This document shows, in pieces, positions 7,488 through 16,290 of a stretch of 36,291 nt of DNA. The stretch spans positions 1-36,291 of the forward strand of contig NZ_FOAO01000031.1 of the NCBI RefSeq assembly GCF_900109665.1, given 5' to 3'. The first letter of the stretch is position 1. Each line of letters begins with the position of its first letter. The translations under genes and the position numbers were made by a program. The DNA comes from Blastococcus sp. DSM 46786 (GTDB taxonomy: Bacteria > Actinomycetota > Actinomycetes > Mycobacteriales > Geodermatophilaceae). Under the pieces are notes generated by a model that searched no databases, had not been told where the DNA came from, and worked only from the letters and a program-made list of their open reading frames with translations.

Positions 7488-8420
7488 GTGGCCGTGCACG
7501 ACGTCCTCGAGCTGCTCGGTCCCGGCCGCGTGTCGTCGACGGCCGCCCTGTCGCGGTCCGTGGCACCACGCACCATCGGGCGGTGGCTCGCCGCCGGCCG
7601 CCTCGTGCAGCTGCACCCCGGGTGGGTCACCGTGCCGGACCTGGTCGACGACTGGACCGTGCGTGCCCACGCAGCCGCGTCCTACTGCGGAGGGCCGCTC
7701 AGCCACTGGAGCGCACTGGCCGTCCACGGCCTCGTGGAGGAGTACACCCGGTTGCACGTCACGGTGCCGCCGGGCTCGAGGGTGCGCTCGGCACCGTGGC
7801 TGCGCGTGCACCGGAGCCGGTTGCCGTGCGGGCTGACCACCGCACGAGGGCTGGTGACGACACTGGTGAGCCGGGCCCTGGTGGACACCTGGGGCGACGC
7901 TTGTCGCGCGACGGCGATGCGGGCCTCCCCCGGCCTGGCCCGGGCAGCGGTGCTGCGTGCGGTGCAGCGACGGAGCGTGCAACCGACCCAGGTGGCGGCC
8001 GAGCTGGACCGCCGTCCCAACCTGCCCGGTCGGGCGGCGCTGCACGAGTTGCTTCGGCTCGTCGCCGGCGGAAGCCGCAGCGAGCTGGAGATCTTCGGCC
8101 TCCAGCACATCCTCGCTGTCCCCGGGCTGCCGGAGTGCCGGCGTCAGCACCGGGTGCACCTACCCGACGGGCCCGTCCTCCTCGATGCCGCCTGGCCCGA
8201 GGTCCTGCTGGCGGTCGAACTGGACGGCGCTGCCTTCCACGGCTCCGAGGATGCGCGGGAACGAGACCTGCGCCGGGACGCCGCCCTGGCCGTCCTCGGA
8301 TGGCAGACCCTGCGTTTCAGCTACCGACGGGCCACCTCGGACCCGGCAGGTTGCCGCGCCCAGATCGCCCAGATCTACCGCCATCGCCTGGGCAATGCCC
8401 CTCAGACAGACACTCGATGA
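7488..8420 (+). CDS. AbiEi-like/DUF559 endonuclease-domain protein
   Basis: This protein of about 310 residues has two parts. The N-terminal half contains a winged-helix-like segment (LSRSVAPRTIGRWLAAGRLVQLHPGW) and PLSHWSALAVHGL, as in the AbiEi antitoxin-like domain. The C-terminal part (LLDAAWPEVLLAVELDGAAFHG, then RRDAALAVLGWQTLRFSYR) is a DUF559/Vsr-like PD-(D/E)XK nuclease fold with Asp, and Glu-x-Asp, as likely metal ligands. Such proteins are numerous in actinobacteria, usually alone. No AbiEii toxin gene is adjacent, so an antitoxin role is doubtful; DNA binding or nicking is an inference. The start is uncertain: GTG at 7488 or 7494, neither with a clear ribosome binding site. Confidence 0.75.
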   Translation: MAVHDVLELLGPGRVSSTAALSRSVAPRTIGRWLAAGRLVQLHPGWVTVPDLVDDWTVRAHAAASYCGGPLSHWSALAVHGLVEEYTRLHVTVPPGSRVRSAPWLRVHRSRLPCGLTTARGLVTTLVSRALVDTWGDACRATAMRASPGLARAAVLRAVQRRSVQPTQVAAELDRRPNLPGRAALHELLRLVAGGSRSELEIFGLQHILAVPGLPECRRQHRVHLPDGPVLLDAAWPEVLLAVELDGAAFHGSEDARERDLRRDAALAVLGWQTLRFSYRRATSDPAGCRAQIAQIYRHRLGNAPQTDTR

Positions 8421-8524
8421 GCGCGAATGTCGCGTCCGGGGTCATCGCTCCACCGGCAGCCACGGCCTGGGCCGCGCTGCTGGCACTCGGGAGACCGCAG
8501 CCGGGGCGAGAACGCGGCGATCCC

Positions 8525-8626
8525 GCGACCGGGCCGGGAACGCGGGATGCCGGCGACCGGGCCGGGAACGCGGGATGCCGGCGACCGGGCCGGGAATGCG
8601 GGACACCGGCGACCGGGCCGGCAACG
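8525..8626. repeat. 28-bp tandem repeat, about 3.6 copies
   Basis: Copies lie at 8525-8552, 8553-8580 (identical to the first), 8581-8608 (a few changes) and a partial one at 8609-8626. Each starts gcgaccgggccggga. The unit length is not a multiple of three, and the array lies in the gap after the DUF559 gene, so it is non-coding. Together with the palindrome at 8692-8740 it fills the 332-base gap before clpX. Confidence 0.85.
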
Positions 8627-8691
8627 CCGCGAGCCCGCCCCCCGGGGCCGGGGCCGGGCTCGCCGTCGTCCGGCGCCGGCTGGTGGAGCGC

Positions 8692-8740
8692 TGAACGCCA
8701 GAGGCCCAGAACCCGGTGGGTTCTGGGCCTCTGGCGTTCA
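8692..8740. terminator. 23-bp perfect hairpin between the DUF559 gene and clpX
   Basis: 8692-8714 and 8718-8740 are perfect reverse complements (arm begins tgaacgccagaggccc) around a three-base loop. It lies 12 bases past the clpX stop (minus strand) and also faces the convergent plus-strand gene. It is almost certainly a bidirectional terminator, although no T-tract is present. Confidence 0.88.
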
Positions 8741-8752
8741 CTCAGCCGCGGA

Positions 8753-10027
8753 TCAGGCCGACTTCTCGCGGGGGGCGCGGGTGGGCTTGCGCGGCACGAT
8801 CGTCGGGTTGACGTGCTCCAGCACGACCTCCTTGGTGATCACCACGGAGGCGACGTCCTCGCGGCTGGGGATGTCGTACATCACCGACTGGAGCACCTCC
8901 TCCATGATCGCGCGAAGCCCGCGGGCGCCGGTGCCGCGGAGGATCGCCTGGTCGGCGACGGCCTCGAGCGCGTCGTCGGTGAACTCCAGCTCCACGCCGT
9001 CGAGCTCGAAGAGCTTCCGGTACTGGCGCACCAGGGCGTTCTTCGGCTGGGTCAGAATGTTGATCAGCGCCTGGCGGTCCAGCTTGCGAACGCTGGTGAT
9101 CACCGGGAGCCGGCCGATGAACTCGGGGATCATGCCGAACTTCAGCAGGTCCTCGGGCATGACCTCGGCGAAGGCGTTGGCGTCCTCGATCTCCTGCTTG
9201 CCGCGGATCTCCCCGGCGAAGCCGATGCCCTGCTTGCCCGCGCGGGCCTCGATGACCTGCTCCAGGCCGGCGAACGCGCCACCCACGATGAACAGCACGT
9301 TGGTGGTGTCGATCTGGATGAACTCCTGGTGCGGGTGCTTGCGGCCACCCTGCGGCGGCACCGACGCCGTCGTCCCCTCGAGGATCTTCAGCAGCGCCTG
9401 CTGCACGCCCTCGCCGGAGACGTCGCGGGTGATCGACGGGTTCTCGCTCTTGCGGGCGATCTTGTCGACCTCGTCGATGTAGATGATGCCGGTCTCGGCG
9501 CGCTTGACGTCGTAGTCGGCGGCCTGGATCAGCTTGAGGAGGATGTTCTCGACGTCCTCACCCACGTAGCCGGCCTCGGTGAGGGCCGTGGCGTCGGCGA
9601 TGGCGAACGGGACGTTGAGCATCCGCGCCAGGGTCTGCGCGAGGTGGGTCTTCCCGCAGCCGGTGGGGCCGATCAGCAGGATGTTGGACTTCGCCAGCTC
9701 GACGGCGTCCTCGCGGGAGGCGCGGTCACCACCGGCCTGGATCCGCTTGTAGTGGTTGTAGACCGCGACCGAGAGCGTCTTCTTAGCCTTGTCCTGGCCG
9801 ATGACGTACTGGTCGAGGAAGTCGTGGATCTCCTTGGGCTTGGGCAGCTCGTCGAACTTCAGGTCCGACGACTCCGAGAGCTCTTCCTCGATGATCTCGT
9901 TGCAGAGGTCGATGCACTCGTCGCAGATGTAGACCCCGGGGCCAGCGATGAGCTTCTTGACCTGCTTCTGGCTCTTGCCGCAGAACGAGCACTTGAGCAG
10001 GTCACCGCTCTCACCGATTCGTGCCAC
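8753..10027 (-). CDS. clpX: ATP-dependent Clp protease ATP-binding subunit ClpX
   Basis: ClpX is the AAA+ unfoldase that recognises tagged substrates and threads them into ClpP. The 424-residue protein has the N-terminal zinc-binding domain (Cys 13, 16, 35, 38 in CSFCGK and CDECIDLC), Walker A GPTGCGKT (120-127), the pore loop GYVG (153-156), Walker [10 protein letters not shown] (Asp185-Glu186), the segment [16 protein letters not shown], and the sensor-2 region [11 protein letters not shown]. The GTG at 10027 follows GGAGGT by six bases and gives the canonical actinobacterial start [12 protein letters not shown]; the longer open frame upstream is not coding. A terminator directly after clpP2 suggests clpX is transcribed from its own promoter. 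Confidence 0.97.
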   Translation of the reverse strand: MARIGESGDLLKCSFCGKSQKQVKKLIAGPGVYICDECIDLCNEIIEEELSESSDLKFDELPKPKEIHDFLDQYVIGQDKAKKTLSVAVYNHYKRIQAGGDRASREDAVELAKSNILLIGPTGCGKTHLAQTLARMLNVPFAIADATALTEAGYVGEDVENILLKLIQAADYDVKRAETGIIYIDEVDKIARKSENPSITRDVSGEGVQQALLKILEGTTASVPPQGGRKHPHQEFIQIDTTNVLFIVGGAFAGLEQVIEARAGKQGIGFAGEIRGKQEIEDANAFAEVMPEDLLKFGMIPEFIGRLPVITSVRKLDRQALINILTQPKNALVRQYRKLFELDGVELEFTDDALEAVADQAILRGTGARGLRAIMEEVLQSVMYDIPSREDVASVVITKEVVLEHVNPTIVPRKPTRAPREKSA

Positions 10028-10278
10028 CTGCTGACCTCCACCTCGACAGTCGCCGGTCCTGGTGCCAGGTACCCGCGGGTTGGACCCTGCTTGGTTGTCT
10101 TGCGCCCCTGCTCGGCTTCGCTGACAGGCTGCCCCGCGAAGCTCTCCTCCCGGCGCTTCCGGCCGGGGATCGGGCGTTCGCCGAACGTACCCGCCACCTC
10201 CGGTGCGGTCGGGCAATGACTCACCCGGAACGCCGGAGGCCGTTCCCCTTCTGTCCCGTCGTGCCCTCGGACCCCCGA
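10028..10278 (-). promoter_or_regulatory. clpX leader and presumed promoter region
   Basis: About 250 bases without a gene lie between the clpP2 terminator and the clpX start. A clear ribosome binding site (ggaggt) sits at its clpX end. An 11-base palindrome, gttcgccgaac, lies at 10176-10186. I could not identify a convincing -10/-35 pair. Confidence 0.4.
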
Positions 10279-10323
10279 CGGTACGGGCCGAACACGCGTC
10301 CCGCGCGTCCCCGGCCCGTACCG
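10279..10323 (-). terminator. stem-loop directly after clpP2
   Basis: cggtacgggccg (10279-10290) pairs perfectly with cggcccgtaccg (10312-10323). An inner acgcg/cgcgt pairing lies at 10294-10298 and 10304-10308. It starts one base beyond the clpP2 stop codon, so it should end the clpP1-clpP2 transcript and separate it from clpX. Confidence 0.8.
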
Positions 10324-10324
10324 G

Positions 10325-10954
10325 TCACGGGGTGGGCAGGGCGTTGAGCTTGCGGCTCTGGATGACCTGGTCGACGATCCCGTACTCCTTGGCCTCCGGA
10401 GCGGTCAGGATCTTGTCGCGGTCGATGTCGGCGCGGACCTGGTCGGCGGTCCGGCCGGTGTGCCGCGCCAGGATCTCCTCCATCTGCGTGCGGACCCGCT
10501 GGATCTCGGCGGCGTGGATCTCCAGGTCGGAGACCTGACCGCCGGCCTCGCCCGAGGGCTGGTGGATCAGCACGCGGGAGTACGGCAGCGCGAGCCGCTT
10601 GCCCGGCGTCCCGGCCGCGAGCAGGACGGCGGCGGCCGAGGCGGCCTGGCCCATGCAGACGGTCTGGATGTCGGGCCGCACGAACATCATCGTGTCGTAG
10701 ATGGCCATCAGCGAGGTGAAGGAGCCACCGGGCGAGTTGATGTAGATGGTGATGTCGCGGTCCGGGTCGGCCGACTCGAGCGTGATCAGCTGCGCCATCA
10801 CGTCGTTGGCCGACGCGTCGTCGATCTGCACCCCGAGGAAGATGATGCGCTCCTCGAAGAGCTTGTTGTAGGGGTTGGACTCCTTCATGCCGTAGCTCGT
10901 GCGCTCCACGAAGGAGGGCAGGATGTACCGGCTGGAGGGCATCTGGAAGCTCAT
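10325..10954 (-). CDS. clpP2: ATP-dependent Clp protease proteolytic subunit 2
   Basis: This is the second ClpP of the actinobacterial heteromeric ClpP1P2 peptidase. The 209-residue protein shows the serine protease triad: Ser106 in MGQAASAAA, His131 in LIHQPSG and Asp180 in IDRDKILTA. The loop [18 protein letters not shown] is typical. The start at the ATG 10954 has a GAGGA nine bases upstream; a second ATG four codons on is possible. The N-terminus ([16 protein letters not shown]) is the longer, processed-type ClpP2 leader. The gene is 20 bases downstream of clpP1, so the two are co-transcribed. In mycobacteria both subunits are needed together for activity. Confidence 0.96.
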   Translation of the reverse strand: MSFQMPSSRYILPSFVERTSYGMKESNPYNKLFEERIIFLGVQIDDASANDVMAQLITLESADPDRDITIYINSPGGSFTSLMAIYDTMMFVRPDIQTVCMGQAASAAAVLLAAGTPGKRLALPYSRVLIHQPSGEAGGQVSDLEIHAAEIQRVRTQMEEILARHTGRTADQVRADIDRDKILTAPEAKEYGIVDQVIQSRKLNALPTP

Positions 10955-10974
10955 CTGTCTGTGTCCTCGGGCGC

Positions 10975-11613
10975 TCAGTTGTCGGAGACCGGGTTGGCGC
11001 TGTCGGTCATCGCGGCACGGCTGACGACGTGGTCGACGAAGCCGTACTCGAGCGCCTCCTGCGCGGTGAACCAGCGGTCGCGGTCGGCGTCCTTCTCGAT
11101 CTGCTCGACGCTCTGACCGGTGTGGAATGACTGCAGCTCGTTGAGCTCCCGCTTGGTGCGGCGGAACAGGTCGGCCTGGATGGCGATGTCGGCCGCGGTG
11201 CCGCCGACGCCGGCCGAGGGCTGGTGCATCATGATCCGCGCGTGCGGCAGGGCGTAGCGCTTGCCCTTGGTGCCGGCGGTGAGCAGGAACTGGCCCATCG
11301 AGGCGGCCAGGCCCATGCCATAGGTGGCGACGTCGCAGTCGATGAACTGCATCGTGTCGTAGATGGCCATGCCGGCGCTCACCGAGCCGCCGGGCGAGTT
11401 GATGTAGAGGTGGATGTCCCGCTTCGGGTCCTCCGCGGACAGCAGGAGCATCTGGGCGGCCAGCTGGTTGGCGATGACGTCGTCGACCTGGGTGCCCAGG
11501 AAGATGATGCGCTCGCGCAGCAGGCGCTCGTAGACCGAGTCGCCGAGGTTCATCCCCCCGCCGTTGGCGCGCAGCAGCGGCGCACTGGCCAGGTTCGGGT
11601 CGGTGGTGCTCAC
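10975..11613 (-). CDS. clpP1: ATP-dependent Clp protease proteolytic subunit 1
   Basis: This is the first ClpP subunit of the ClpP1P2 tetradecamer. The 212-residue protein has Ser105 in MGLAASMGQ, His130 in IMMHQPSAG and Asp179 in ADRDRWFTA, the complete catalytic triad. The GTG at 11613 follows GGAGGT by ten bases. A shorter form from the internal Met at residue 21 ([12 protein letters not shown]) resembles the N-terminus of many ClpP proteins and may approximate the mature end. The upstream region holds a candidate ClgR box (11770-11787), and a terminator for tig lies beyond that. Confidence 0.96.
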   Translation of the reverse strand: MSTTDPNLASAPLLRANGGGMNLGDSVYERLLRERIIFLGTQVDDVIANQLAAQMLLLSAEDPKRDIHLYINSPGGSVSAGMAIYDTMQFIDCDVATYGMGLAASMGQFLLTAGTKGKRYALPHARIMMHQPSAGVGGTAADIAIQADLFRRTKRELNELQSFHTGQSVEQIEKDADRDRWFTAQEALEYGFVDHVVSRAAMTDSANPVSDN

Positions 11614-11769
11614 GGGTGCGGTGACCTCCGTAGGACGCGTGTCGTGGCAGTCGGTCTCGGTGTGGTGCAGGCCCGGAACGGCCCGCCGGGGAGCGGTACC
11701 CCCCGGCGATCGCCTGAGTCCTGTCGACCCTAACGCGCACCTGCGACGGGACAGTCCCCGTGACGGCGG

Positions 11770-11787
11770 TGTTCGCCGTCGGCGCAG
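11770..11787. promoter_or_regulatory. candidate ClgR operator upstream of clpP1
   Basis: The stretch tgttcgccgtcggcgcag contains CGC-N5-GCG with a TTCGCC half-site. It agrees with the published corynebacterial ClgR consensus WNNWCGCYNANRGCGWWS at all but about two positions. ClgR is the known activator of clpP genes in actinobacteria. The site lies about 155 bases before the clpP1 start, which is plausible for an activator. In such GC-rich DNA a chance match is possible. Confidence 0.4.
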
Positions 11788-11804
11788 CGGCCGCCCCGGA
11801 ACGG

Positions 11805-11847
11805 CGACGACGCCGCCCCACCTGCGGAAGGTGGGACGGCGTCGTCG
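11805..11847 (-). terminator. stem-loop after tig
   Basis: 11805-11823 pairs with 11829-11847 (19 bp with one mismatch, ending cggcgtcgtcg) around a five-base loop. It lies 21 bases past the tig stop on the minus strand. It should separate tig from the clpP1 promoter region. Confidence 0.8.
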
Positions 11848-11868
11848 GTGTCGCGCGGGCCTGACGGC

Positions 11869-13347
11869 TCAGGCCTTGTTGACGTCCTCGGTGTCCTCGG
11901 TCGCCCCTTCGGCGGCCTCGGTGGCGACGGCCTGGACGCCGATCTCCTCGGCCTCGGCGGGGGCCTCCTCGGTCTCCTCGGCGGAGGTCTCCTCGGCGGG
12001 GGTCTCCTCGGCGGCCGCCTGGACGGTCTTCGGCCGCAGGGCCTCGAGGTCGACGGTCCGGCCCGACTCGTCGGTGATCGTCGTCTGCTCGAGCAGCTGG
12101 GCGAGCGTCTTGGTGCGGCGGACGTCGGCGACGAACTCGGCGATGTTGCCGCTCTGCTGCAACTGCTGGGCGAACTGCTCCGGGCTCATCCGGTTGCGCT
12201 GGGCCTGCGCCATGATCTGCGCCGAGAGGTCGTCGTTGGCGACGGTGACCTCACGGGCGTCGGCGATGGCGTCCAGGATGAACTGCGTCTTGACCGCCTG
12301 CTCGACGTTCTTGCGCTGGTCGGCCTCGTAGTCCTCGCGGCTGTCCACGCCCGACATCTGCAGGAACGCGTCCCAGTCCATGCCCGCCTGGGCGAGCTCG
12401 CGCTCGAAGGCCTGGTTGCGCCACTGCACCTCGCGCTCGACCAGGTTCTCGGGGATGGGCACCTCGATGGTCTCGATGAGGTGCTCGACCAGCTTGTCGC
12501 GGGCCTGGGCGCCCTGCTGGATCACCTTGGTGCGGGCCAGCCGGGTGCGGGCGTCCTCCCGCAGCTCCTCGAGGGTGTCGAACTCGCTGGCGGTCTGCGC
12601 GAAGTCGTCGTCCAACTCCGGCAGCTCCTTCTCCTTCACCGAGCGGACGGTGACGGTGACGTCGGCCAGCTGGCCGGCGTCGGGGCCCGAGAGGAGCGCG
12701 GTCTGGAAGGTCTTCGACTCGTCGGCGGACAGCCCGCGGACGGCGTCGTCGAGGCCCTCCATGAGGTTGCCCGAGCCGACCTCGTAGGACATGCCCGTGG
12801 TCGAGCCGTCCTCCAGGACCTCGCCGTCGAGCGTGGCCTCGAGGTCGATGGAGACGAAGTCGCCGTCCTGCGCGGCGCGCTCGACGCCGGTGAGCATGCC
12901 GAAGCGCTCGCGCATGACGGAGATCTGCTGGTCGACCTCCTCGTCGGTGACCTCGACGTCGTCGACGGTCACGGCCAGGGAGTCGAGGGCCGGCAGCTCG
13001 AGCTGCGGGGCGACGTCGACCTCGGCGGTGAAGGCGAGGGTGTCGTTGTCGTCGAGGCGGGTCACCTCGATGTCGGGCTGGCCCAGGACGCGGACCTGGT
13101 TCTCGCGGATGACCTCGGAGTAGATCTCCGGGACGGCGTGCTGCACGACCTGCTCCAGGACCACGGGGCGGCCGAGGCGCTGGTCGAGCACGCGGTTGGG
13201 CACCTTGCCGGGGCGGAACCCGGGGACGCGGACCTGCTTGCCCAGCTCCTTGTAGACCTCACCGAAGGCGTGGTCCAGGTCCCCCCACGGCACCTCGATC
13301 GCCATCCGGACCCGCGTGGGGCCCAGTTCCTCGATGGTGCTTTTCAC
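11869..13347 (-). CDS. tig: trigger factor, ribosome-associated chaperone
   Basis: Trigger factor binds the ribosome exit tunnel and shields nascent chains; it also has a peptidyl-prolyl isomerase domain. The 492-residue protein has the N-terminal ribosome-binding domain with the signature [21 protein letters not shown] (about residues 38-58), the FKBP-like domain in the middle ([37 protein letters not shown]), and the long helical C-terminal chaperone domain. The last 50 residues are a Glu/Ala/Thr-rich acidic tail, common in actinobacteria. The GTG at 13347 gives the canonical start [12 protein letters not shown] and follows GAGGAG; the open frame upstream runs through the tRNA gene and is not coding. 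Confidence 0.97.
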   Translation of the reverse strand: MKSTIEELGPTRVRMAIEVPWGDLDHAFGEVYKELGKQVRVPGFRPGKVPNRVLDQRLGRPVVLEQVVQHAVPEIYSEVIRENQVRVLGQPDIEVTRLDDNDTLAFTAEVDVAPQLELPALDSLAVTVDDVEVTDEEVDQQISVMRERFGMLTGVERAAQDGDFVSIDLEATLDGEVLEDGSTTGMSYEVGSGNLMEGLDDAVRGLSADESKTFQTALLSGPDAGQLADVTVTVRSVKEKELPELDDDFAQTASEFDTLEELREDARTRLARTKVIQQGAQARDKLVEHLIETIEVPIPENLVEREVQWRNQAFERELAQAGMDWDAFLQMSGVDSREDYEADQRKNVEQAVKTQFILDAIADAREVTVANDDLSAQIMAQAQRNRMSPEQFAQQLQQSGNIAEFVADVRRTKTLAQLLEQTTITDESGRTVDLEALRPKTVQAAAEETPAEETSAEETEEAPAEAEEIGVQAVATEAAEGATEDTEDVNKA

Positions 13348-13480
13348 AGCGGCAGTGCTCCTCGGTGAGACAGTGGTGTGCAGGCGTCCGCACGAACTCG
13401 TGACGCCGGGTCGACCCCCGAGTCTAGAGACGTCGGGGGCAAGCGCGCGGTGGCGGGATGCGGGCCTCGCGCTCGCCCGG

Positions 13481-13554
13481 TCGGGGTGACAGGATTTGAA
13501 CCTGCGGCCCCCTGCTCCCAAAGCAGGTGCGCTACCAAGCTGCGCCACACCCCG
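13481..13554 (-). tRNA. tRNA-Pro (anticodon TGG)
   Basis: The minus strand folds into a standard 74-base cloverleaf. The acceptor stem is CGGGGTG/CACCCCG with discriminator A, the D arm GCGCAGCTTGGTAGCGC, the anticodon arm CCTGC-TTTGGGA-GCAGG with TGG in the loop, and the T arm GCAGGTTCAAATCCTGT. CCA is not encoded. It is upstream of tig on the same strand. Confidence 0.97.
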
Positions 13555-13580
13555 TGGCCGCACGAGTCTAGGCGGACCGG

Positions 13581-13706
13581 CGGCCGGCCGGGCGGGCGCG
13601 GTACAGCGGCCGGCCGGGCGGGCGCGGTACAGCGGCCGGCCGGGCGGGCGCGGTGCGGCGGCCGGCCGGGCGGGCGTGGTACAGCGGCCGGGCGGGCGCG
13701 GTCGGG
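13581..13706. repeat. 26-bp tandem repeat, about five copies
   Basis: Units lie at 13581-13606, 13607-13632, 13633-13658, 13659-13684 and a shortened one at 13685-13706. Each reads cggccggccgggcgggcg followed by a short variable end (cggtacag, cggtgcgg, tggtacag). The array lies directly downstream of the YCII gene stop, between it and the tRNA gene. Its strong self-complementarity (cggccggccg) could form hairpins, so it may also terminate transcription. Confidence 0.88.
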
Positions 13707-13719
13707 CGGCCCCGGCCGG

Positions 13720-14025
13720 TCACCCGTCGTCGACGACCAGGTCGGGGTCCACCAGCCGCAGGTCCACGCCGACGAGGTCCCAGGGCGTCACGACCGCGGC
13801 GCAGGCGCCGGAGGTCACCAGCGGGTCCGCCGCGGCGACGTCGCGCGCCTCGGCCAGGGAGCCGCAGCGGAGGACGTAGGCGGCGTCGCCCTCCCCCAGC
13901 GGGCCGCCCAGCAGCACCAGCTGCCGGTCGACGAGCGAGTCGACGAAGGTCTCGTGGTCGGGGCGGCGGGGTCCCGCGCCTGGTGCCGCGGTGAGCAGCA
14001 CCAGGAAGTACGAGCCCCCGTTCAC
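13720..14025 (-). CDS. YCII-family protein
   Basis: This 101-residue protein is made of one ferredoxin-like YCII domain. It starts GGSYFLVLLTAAPG, has HETFVDSLVDRQLVLLGGPLGEGDAAYVLRC in the middle and DPLVTSGACAAVVTPWDLV near the end; His and Asp in these segments match the conserved pair of the family. YCII proteins are small enzymes or binding proteins of mostly unknown reaction. The GTG at 14025 overlaps the amidase stop by four bases (14022-14025), so the two are probably translated together. Confidence 0.85.
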   Translation of the reverse strand: MNGGSYFLVLLTAAPGAGPRRPDHETFVDSLVDRQLVLLGGPLGEGDAAYVLRCGSLAEARDVAAADPLVTSGACAAVVTPWDLVGVDLRLVDPDLVVDDG

Positions 14026-15473
14026 GCCGACACCGGCGGTCGGTGGTCGGCCCACGGCGCCGCCTGCTCCAGCGCGGCCGCCACGCGGACCAGCAGGTCC
14101 TCCCGCCCGACGGCGGCGACGAGCTGGACGCCGACGGGCAGCCCCTGCCCGGTCCGGTGCAGCGGAAGGCTGACCGCCGGCTGGCCGGTGACGTTGAACT
14201 GGGAGGTGTAGGGCATGAGGCTGTTGATCCGCCGCCCCTCCTCCTTCTCGCCGGCCGCGGTGAACCAGCCGAGCTCCGGCGGCGGCGCGGCGATGGTCGG
14301 CGTGACCAGCAGGTCGAAGCCCTCGCCGCCCAGCTCCCGCGGTGCCCACCACTGCGCCATCCGGCGGCTCCAGGTGCCGAGCCACGTGCGGGCGCCCAGG
14401 TAGCGCTCGGCGGAGAGCTTGCGGCCCACGGCCCGGTACATCTGGTTGCGCGGCTCCAGCTCCGCGTCCTCGATCGGCCGGCCGAGCGACCGCTCGAACG
14501 CGGAGAGGGTCAGCGCGACGTCCGCCGCGATGGTGCTGGTGAACCAGCGGGGGAACTCGGGGTCGAACATCGCGCCCGGCGTCCCGGGCTCCACGTCGCA
14601 CCCGAGGTCGGCGAGCAGCCGGCCGGTGCGCTCCACCGCGGCGCGGCAGGCGGGGTCCCGGAGGTACTGCTCCCCCGGCTCGGCGTCCAGCAGCCCGACG
14701 CGGAGCCGGCCCACCGGGGCCCCGACCTCCTCGACGAGCGGCCGCGGCAGCGGCGGGGCGGCGTACGGATCACCGGGCATGGGGCCGCTGATGGCGTCGA
14801 GGACGGCGGCGGTGTCGCGCACCGTGCGGGTGACGACGCCGTCGATGGTGGCGCCGGCCCAGCTCTCCCCCACCTCCGGCCCCTGGCTGACCCGGGCCCG
14901 TGTGGGCTTGAGCCCGACCAGGCCGCACTCCGCCGCCGGGATGCGGATCGAGCCGCCGCCGTCGTTGGCGTGCGCCACCGGCACCAGCCCGGCGGCGACC
15001 GCGGCCGCCGACCCGCCGCTGGAGCCGCCGGTGGAGCGGTCGGTGTCGTACGGGTTGCGCGCCGGCGGGTTGGCGGCCGGCTCCGTGGTGATCGTCGTCC
15101 CGAACTCCGGCACGTTGGTGCGGCCGAGGACGACGAAGCCCGCGGCGCGGAAGCGGGCGGCGAGGTGGCTGTCGACGGACCAGCGGACGTCGGCGTCGCG
15201 CAGGAACGACGTGCCGTAGTGCGTCGCCTCCCCCGCCACGTGGCAGCCGAGGTCCTTGAGCAGGATCGGCACGCCGCGGAACGGCCCGTCGGGCAGGTCG
15301 CCCGCGGCCTCCGCGCGGGCGGCGGCGAACCGCTCGCGGATCACCGCGTCCAGCCGCGGGTTCACCCGCTCGATCCGCTCGATCGCGGCGTCGACGAGCT
15401 CCGCGGGCGCGGCCCGGCCGGTGCGGACCAGCTCGGCTTGCGCAGTGGCGTCCATCCAGGTGGTCTCGATCAC
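14022..15473 (-). CDS. amidase signature family hydrolase
   Basis: This 483-residue enzyme of the amidase signature superfamily hydrolyses an amide bond; the substrate cannot be told from sequence. The Ser-cisSer-Lys triad is visible as Lys73 in ILLKDLG, Ser152 in [10 protein letters not shown] and Ser175 in [10 protein letters not shown]. The rest ([15 protein letters not shown], the C-terminal [13 protein letters not shown]) is typical and full length. It lacks GatA partners (no gatC or gatB nearby), so it is an ordinary catabolic amidase. The GTG at 15473 is used; an ATG six codons inside is an alternative. It shares a four-base overlap with the YCII gene. Confidence 0.92.
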   Translation of the reverse strand: MIETTWMDATAQAELVRTGRAAPAELVDAAIERIERVNPRLDAVIRERFAAARAEAAGDLPDGPFRGVPILLKDLGCHVAGEATHYGTSFLRDADVRWSVDSHLAARFRAAGFVVLGRTNVPEFGTTITTEPAANPPARNPYDTDRSTGGSSGGSAAAVAAGLVPVAHANDGGGSIRIPAAECGLVGLKPTRARVSQGPEVGESWAGATIDGVVTRTVRDTAAVLDAISGPMPGDPYAAPPLPRPLVEEVGAPVGRLRVGLLDAEPGEQYLRDPACRAAVERTGRLLADLGCDVEPGTPGAMFDPEFPRWFTSTIAADVALTLSAFERSLGRPIEDAELEPRNQMYRAVGRKLSAERYLGARTWLGTWSRRMAQWWAPRELGGEGFDLLVTPTIAAPPPELGWFTAAGEKEEGRRINSLMPYTSQFNVTGQPAVSLPLHRTGQGLPVGVQLVAAVGREDLLVRVAAALEQAAPWADHRPPVSA

Positions 15474-15520
15474 ACCGGCACCGTAGCGGCGGTCCGGGAC
15501 GGACTCCGGTCGGCCACCGC

Positions 15521-16207
15521 TCAGCCCACCCGCTCGGCCGCCGGCCGCAGCCCTGCGGTGGGGGACGGTCGCCGACGTCCGGGCGGTTTCCGCCGGATCA
15601 GCCACTCGGCGACGGCGAGGTTGACCGCCCAGCCGGCGCCCATGAGCAGCGCCTCGGCGGTGGGGCCCGGCTCGCCGAGCAGCGCCATCCCCAGGCCGGC
15701 GGTGAACACCTGCGTGCCCGCGCCGATCCCGATCGCGTAACCGCGCAGCATCCAGGCCCGGTACCGGCGGACGTCCCGGCGCAGGATCGCCGCGACGCCG
15801 AGCGCCAGCGCCACGGCCATCCCGGCCCCGGCCGCGGCGCGGAAGGCGGTGAGCAGCCCGCCGTCGGCCCCGGTGATCACGAAGGTCAGCCACAGCCCGC
15901 TGAGCGCGGCGACGAGGCCGGCCGGCGCGGCGATCCGCCCGGTGACCCGGTGCCAGCGGGGCCGCCGGCCGCGGGTGCCCGGCACGAACTGGAAGGCGCC
16001 GACGACCGTGAACGCCAGCGCGCTGACGATGTGCACCGCCAGCGGCACCGGTGCACCGGCGGAATGCGGGGGTTCGAGCACCGCCGCGCCGCCGGAGAGC
16101 TCGACCAGGCGGACGGCGCCGGCGAGCACCGGCACGAGGGCCAGGGCGACGAGCCCGGCGGGCACCAGCCACTGCCGGCGGGACGTCGTCGGTGCTCCTG
16201 CGGTCAT
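15521..16207 (-). CDS. DUF2306-type membrane protein
   Basis: This 228-residue protein has about six hydrophobic segments. The second to third segments carry HIVSALAFTVVGAFQF, and the following loop PRWHRVTGRI matches the conserved His and HR-x-x-GR pattern of DUF2306 membrane proteins; the middle holds RRYRAWMLRGYAIG, also conserved in that family. Function is unknown. The ATG at 16207 is used; an in-frame ATG at 16243 would add a Cys-containing stretch and is less likely. It lies 83 bases after the response regulator stop and 47 bases before the amidase start, so it may belong to the same transcript. Confidence 0.75.
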   Translation of the reverse strand: MTAGAPTTSRRQWLVPAGLVALALVPVLAGAVRLVELSGGAAVLEPPHSAGAPVPLAVHIVSALAFTVVGAFQFVPGTRGRRPRWHRVTGRIAAPAGLVAALSGLWLTFVITGADGGLLTAFRAAAGAGMAVALALGVAAILRRDVRRYRAWMLRGYAIGIGAGTQVFTAGLGMALLGEPGPTAEALLMGAGWAVNLAVAEWLIRRKPPGRRRPSPTAGLRPAAERVG

Positions 16208-16290
16208 GCACCTGATCGTGGCGGCGGCGCAGCCGCAGGTCATCGCCTGGAAGTCCGGTTCCGGCCTCCTCCTTTGGTCGGAGGGACCGG

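Noticed and set aside
10176..10186. SOS (LexA) box upstream of clpX (gttcgccgaac)
   Set aside because: The half-sites are in the wrong order and spacing for the actinobacterial SOS box (TCGAAC-N4-GTTCGA).
13581..13706. CRISPR array
   Set aside because: The repeats are contiguous with no spacers, and no cas genes are present. The same holds for the array at 8525-8626.
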